Source: DASQPR01 sp035713725 (GTDB taxonomy: Bacteria > Actinomycetota > Actinomycetes > Mycobacteriales > Micromonosporaceae). Taken from it: a DNA stretch of 6,118 bases. The stretch spans positions 1 through 6,118 of the forward strand of contig DASTMZ010000104.1 in the NCBI GenBank assembly GCA_035713725.1, given 5' to 3'. Within the stretch, counting starts at the first letter, position 1. Each line of letters starts with the position of its first letter. The position numbers and the translations under genes are program-made. This document shows positions 5,763 to 6,118 of the stretch, one piece after another. A model generated the notes under the pieces. It saw only the letters and a list, made by a program, of their open reading frames with translations, did no database searches and was not told the origin of the DNA.

Positions 5763-6118
5763 GTCGAGTCCTGCGGCACCGGATCACCGATCGCCCCGAC
5801 GTCGGTCGTGTCGTGCTCGAGGTATGCGAGCGCAGCGCGGACCGTCCATTCCGCCGCGGGCACCAGCACCGGTTCAAGGTCGGGGTAAACCTGCGCGACC
5901 ACGTCAGCGGGCGTCCGCGCGCCGTTCGCGAGCGCCGCCCGCACCTGGACAAGCCGCTCCTCGCGATGTGCGCGATACGCACGCGCGATCTCGCCGCAGT
6001 CCGGCAGCAGCGGGCCGTGACCGGTGAGAACGGGTACGCCGTCGAGCCGCGCGAGCCGATCGAGCGTGGCGAGATAGTCGGCAAGGTTGCCGTCCGGCCA
6101 CGCCACGACCGTGGTGCC
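5759..6118 (-). CDS. Metallo-beta-lactamase-fold hydrolase, C-terminal 119 residues (5' end outside window)
   Basis: This is the tail of a MBL-fold metallo-hydrolase of the LACTB2/Rv3677c-like group. The frame is open to the window edge and begins GTTVVAWPDGNLADYLATL, matching the end of the catalytic fold. TGHGPLL follows, with visible residue His34 as the expected last metal-binding histidine of the active site. Next is the helical C-terminal domain typical of this group, with a Y-x-x-HR-x-x-R segment, a 'NGARTPADVVAQVYPD' stretch and a hydrophobic helix before a short, acidic, unstructured end. The other metal ligands (HxHxDH) and the real start lie outside the window; the GTG at 6106 is internal. 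Family members cleave thioester, phosphodiester or RNA bonds, and the substrate here cannot be read. Its stop overlaps the start of the cyclase gene, so the two are co-translated. The link to signalling may be incidental. Confidence 0.85.
   Translation of the reverse strand, partial: GTTVVAWPDGNLADYLATLDRLARLDGVPVLTGHGPLLPDCGEIARAYRAHREERLVQVRAALANGARTPADVVAQVYPDLEPVLVPAAEWTVRAALAYLEHDTTDVGAIGDPVPQDST
5769..5772 (-). promoter_or_regulatory. Shine-Dalgarno sequence for the cyclase-ATPase gene
   Basis: AGGA (minus strand) lies 6 nt upstream of the GTG at 5762, inside the end of the hydrolase gene. It supports this start over later in-frame candidates, which would remove the zinc ribbon. Confidence 0.6.

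Noticed and set aside
5140..6084. Minus-strand open frame of 314 codons spanning the hydrolase and cyclase starts
   Set aside because: It is out of frame with both recognisable proteins (MBL-fold tail and zinc ribbon/cyclase), and its product is an Arg-rich low-complexity chain.

Overview
The window is high-GC DNA with dense, largely gene-filled coding, GTG starts and mycobacterial/streptomycete-style protein families (an acyl-CoA dehydrogenase, a PknK-like Ser/Thr kinase, and a class III cyclase fused to an ATPase and TPR region). This points to an actinobacterium. I cannot name the genus from the sequence.

Layout: a plus-strand acyl-CoA dehydrogenase, cut off at its 5' end by the window edge, ends at 813. 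A gap of about 100 bp (814-916) follows. It holds two tandem 40-bp hairpin units and a third, perfect 7-bp hairpin that overlaps the stop codon of the next gene. The remaining 5.2 kb is one minus-strand operon, read from right to left. It contains (i) the C-terminal part of a metallo-beta-lactamase-fold hydrolase, cut at the right edge; (ii) a 1303-residue protein with a zinc ribbon, class III adenylate cyclase domain, STAND/AAA-type ATPase and long TPR-like region; and (iii) a 307-residue soluble Ser/Thr protein kinase. Genes i and ii overlap by 4 bp (GTGA). Genes ii and iii are 10 nt apart, and a perfect 7-bp inverted repeat fills that junction.

How the genes may work together (inference): the large protein has every residue expected of an active adenylate cyclase, joined to an ATP-driven STAND switch and a ligand- or partner-binding TPR region. 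The kinase most resembles the kinase half of PknK-type proteins, in which kinase, ATPase and helical repeats form one chain. Here the kinase is a separate, translationally linked gene, and the ATPase carries a cyclase in its place. This suggests a two-output signalling module (cAMP plus phosphorylation). The hydrolase may be only an operon passenger. The acyl-CoA dehydrogenase is convergent and probably unrelated.

The many long reading frames opposite these genes are high-GC shadows. I see no tRNA, rRNA, CRISPR array, insertion sequence or prophage gene.
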